NCBI GenBank assembly: GCA_963576725.1
Contig: OY755241.1
Span: 24,402,449 to 24,466,448, forward strand
Source: Azorinus chamasolen
Lineage: Eukaryota > Mollusca > Bivalvia > Cardiida > Solecurtidae
Direction: 5' to 3'
DNA length: 64,000 bases
Of this stretch, positions 63,277 to 64,000 are shown one piece after another. Position 1 is the first letter of the stretch; every line of letters starts with the position of its first letter. The translations under genes and the position numbers were made by a program. The notes beneath the pieces were generated by a model. That model saw only the letters and a list, made by a program, of their open reading frames with translations. It did no database searches and had not been told where the DNA came from.

Positions 63277-64000
63277 GCAATATATTGCAAGTAAAAACAA
63301 ATTAGGATTATAGCCAATTTACTATCAAATTACTACAGACTCCACAATGATGAATGAATACCAAACAATTGCTCTGGGTGTAACAAAGACACTCATTTAT
63401 TCGTGTCCAGGATACATACTTAACTATTAAGCAATTATCTTACAAAACAAAAAATGTGAACTGCAATACTTGTTCAGATAGTGTTAATCAATTATATGAA
63501 TCGTTTCTATATTGCAAACTTAAGCTGACATGATTGTTGACAAGTTATTTTGAAAAATGATTTTCGTATGTAACATGGACACATCATTTCATGACATATT
63601 GCAGTGTCCATTTTACAACCATGTGTGGCATCTCAGTGTCTTATTACGCTCAATCAATTTTAATCAAAACGTATTGAAATCCACGCTATTTCAATATCTA
63701 TACTACTAATTACTATAACTTGAAGATATCAATCAATCTTAAGACTGGATCTCGAAAAATAACTTCACATCGTCGATTATTAGTAATGGCGTAATTTGGA
63801 CACAAACACATGTTTGAACGTTTTTAAATGCACCGATATTCCATAAACCAAAGTCATGTACGTCAACAAAAACATTAACAGATTTGCACATAAATGTCCC
63901 ATTGCTTCGAAGATGCAGTTAATATTGTTATAATAACTTTAAATTCAGCAGAATTCTGTGTTTTGCATTCATCTAATGTGTGTTCCGGGCGTAACAAGTG
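63277..64000. other. Non-coding stretch without recognised feature
   Basis: AT-rich to the end of the window. No ORF, repeat or RNA gene recognised. Confidence 0.5.

Noticed and set aside
1..64000. tRNA, rRNA, riboswitch or bacterial-type operon signals
   Set aside because: None seen by eye on either strand; a covariance-model scan could still reveal a tRNA or snRNA.

Overview
This is animal nuclear DNA and almost certainly from a bivalve mollusc; the species cannot be fixed from the window alone. Reasons: AT-rich sequence, exons with GT/AG boundaries instead of operons, a large non-LTR retrotransposon family of the I/Nimb kind, LTR retroelements (Ty3/gypsy and BEL/Pao types), and several 'pearl'/Helentron-like non-autonomous families built from 145-180 bp tandem units, an architecture known from bivalves. 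No rRNA, tRNA, CRISPR or bacterial operon was seen. Nearly everything readable is mobile DNA or debris of host exons caught in it.

Layout. 0-2.8 kb: a 5'-truncated LINE, then a tandem-repeat element whose ~145 bp unit carries dense nuclear-receptor half sites. 3.3-4.0 kb: a broken intronless coiled-coil gene (minus strand) hit by a LINE tail. 6.5-7.5, 11.6-12.1 and 12.9-14.0 kb: hairpin-ended tandem-unit elements (family A). 7.8-10 kb: a minus-strand internally deleted LINE (Gag joined to 3'UTR) with a plus-strand LINE nested in it. 12.26-12.7 kb: a host-like exon broken by both a mariner-type MITE and a LINE tail. 14.1-14.8 kb: Mutator-like transposase fragment. 14.8-19.2 kb: the most complete LINE (Gag end, APE endonuclease, RT, RNase H). 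19.9-25.0 kb: a minus-strand Ty3/gypsy element with several breaks. 27-28.6 kb: a SINE-like repeat and a reverse-transcriptase fragment of another class. 29-33 kb: two more tandem-unit elements, one with a LINE inside. 33.3 kb: a twin-primed LINE with an inverted 5' part. 34.6-35.5 and 43.4-44.1 kb: a diverged duplicated block. 36.1-39.0 kb: a second long LINE carrying a SINE-like insertion. 39-46.7 kb: nested tandem-unit elements, MITEs and two LINE ends. 47.2-52.6 kb: three minus-strand exons, at least one OB-fold-like, interrupted by LINE and family A DNA. 53.3-54.6 kb: BEL/Pao integrase fragment and a chimeric SINE/LINE. 55.3-56.7 kb: an intronless TatD-type hydrolase gene with a frameshift. 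57.4-57.9 kb: a Gag fragment of a related LINE. 58.6-61.4 kb: the best host gene, three minus-strand exons of a DUF4806-domain protein. 61.4-64 kb: non-coding, rich in palindromic MITE pieces, ending near a perfect 56 bp palindrome.

The central theme is one LINE family seen 18 times, 17 on the plus strand. Its 3' end (a conserved core plus (ATTC)n) is repeatedly inserted alone as pieces of about 31-75 bp, four of them with clear target-site duplications. Two MITE families share TTAA-type sites and CCC...GGG ends (piggyBac-like) with self-complementary cores. Nested insertions give a relative order of events.
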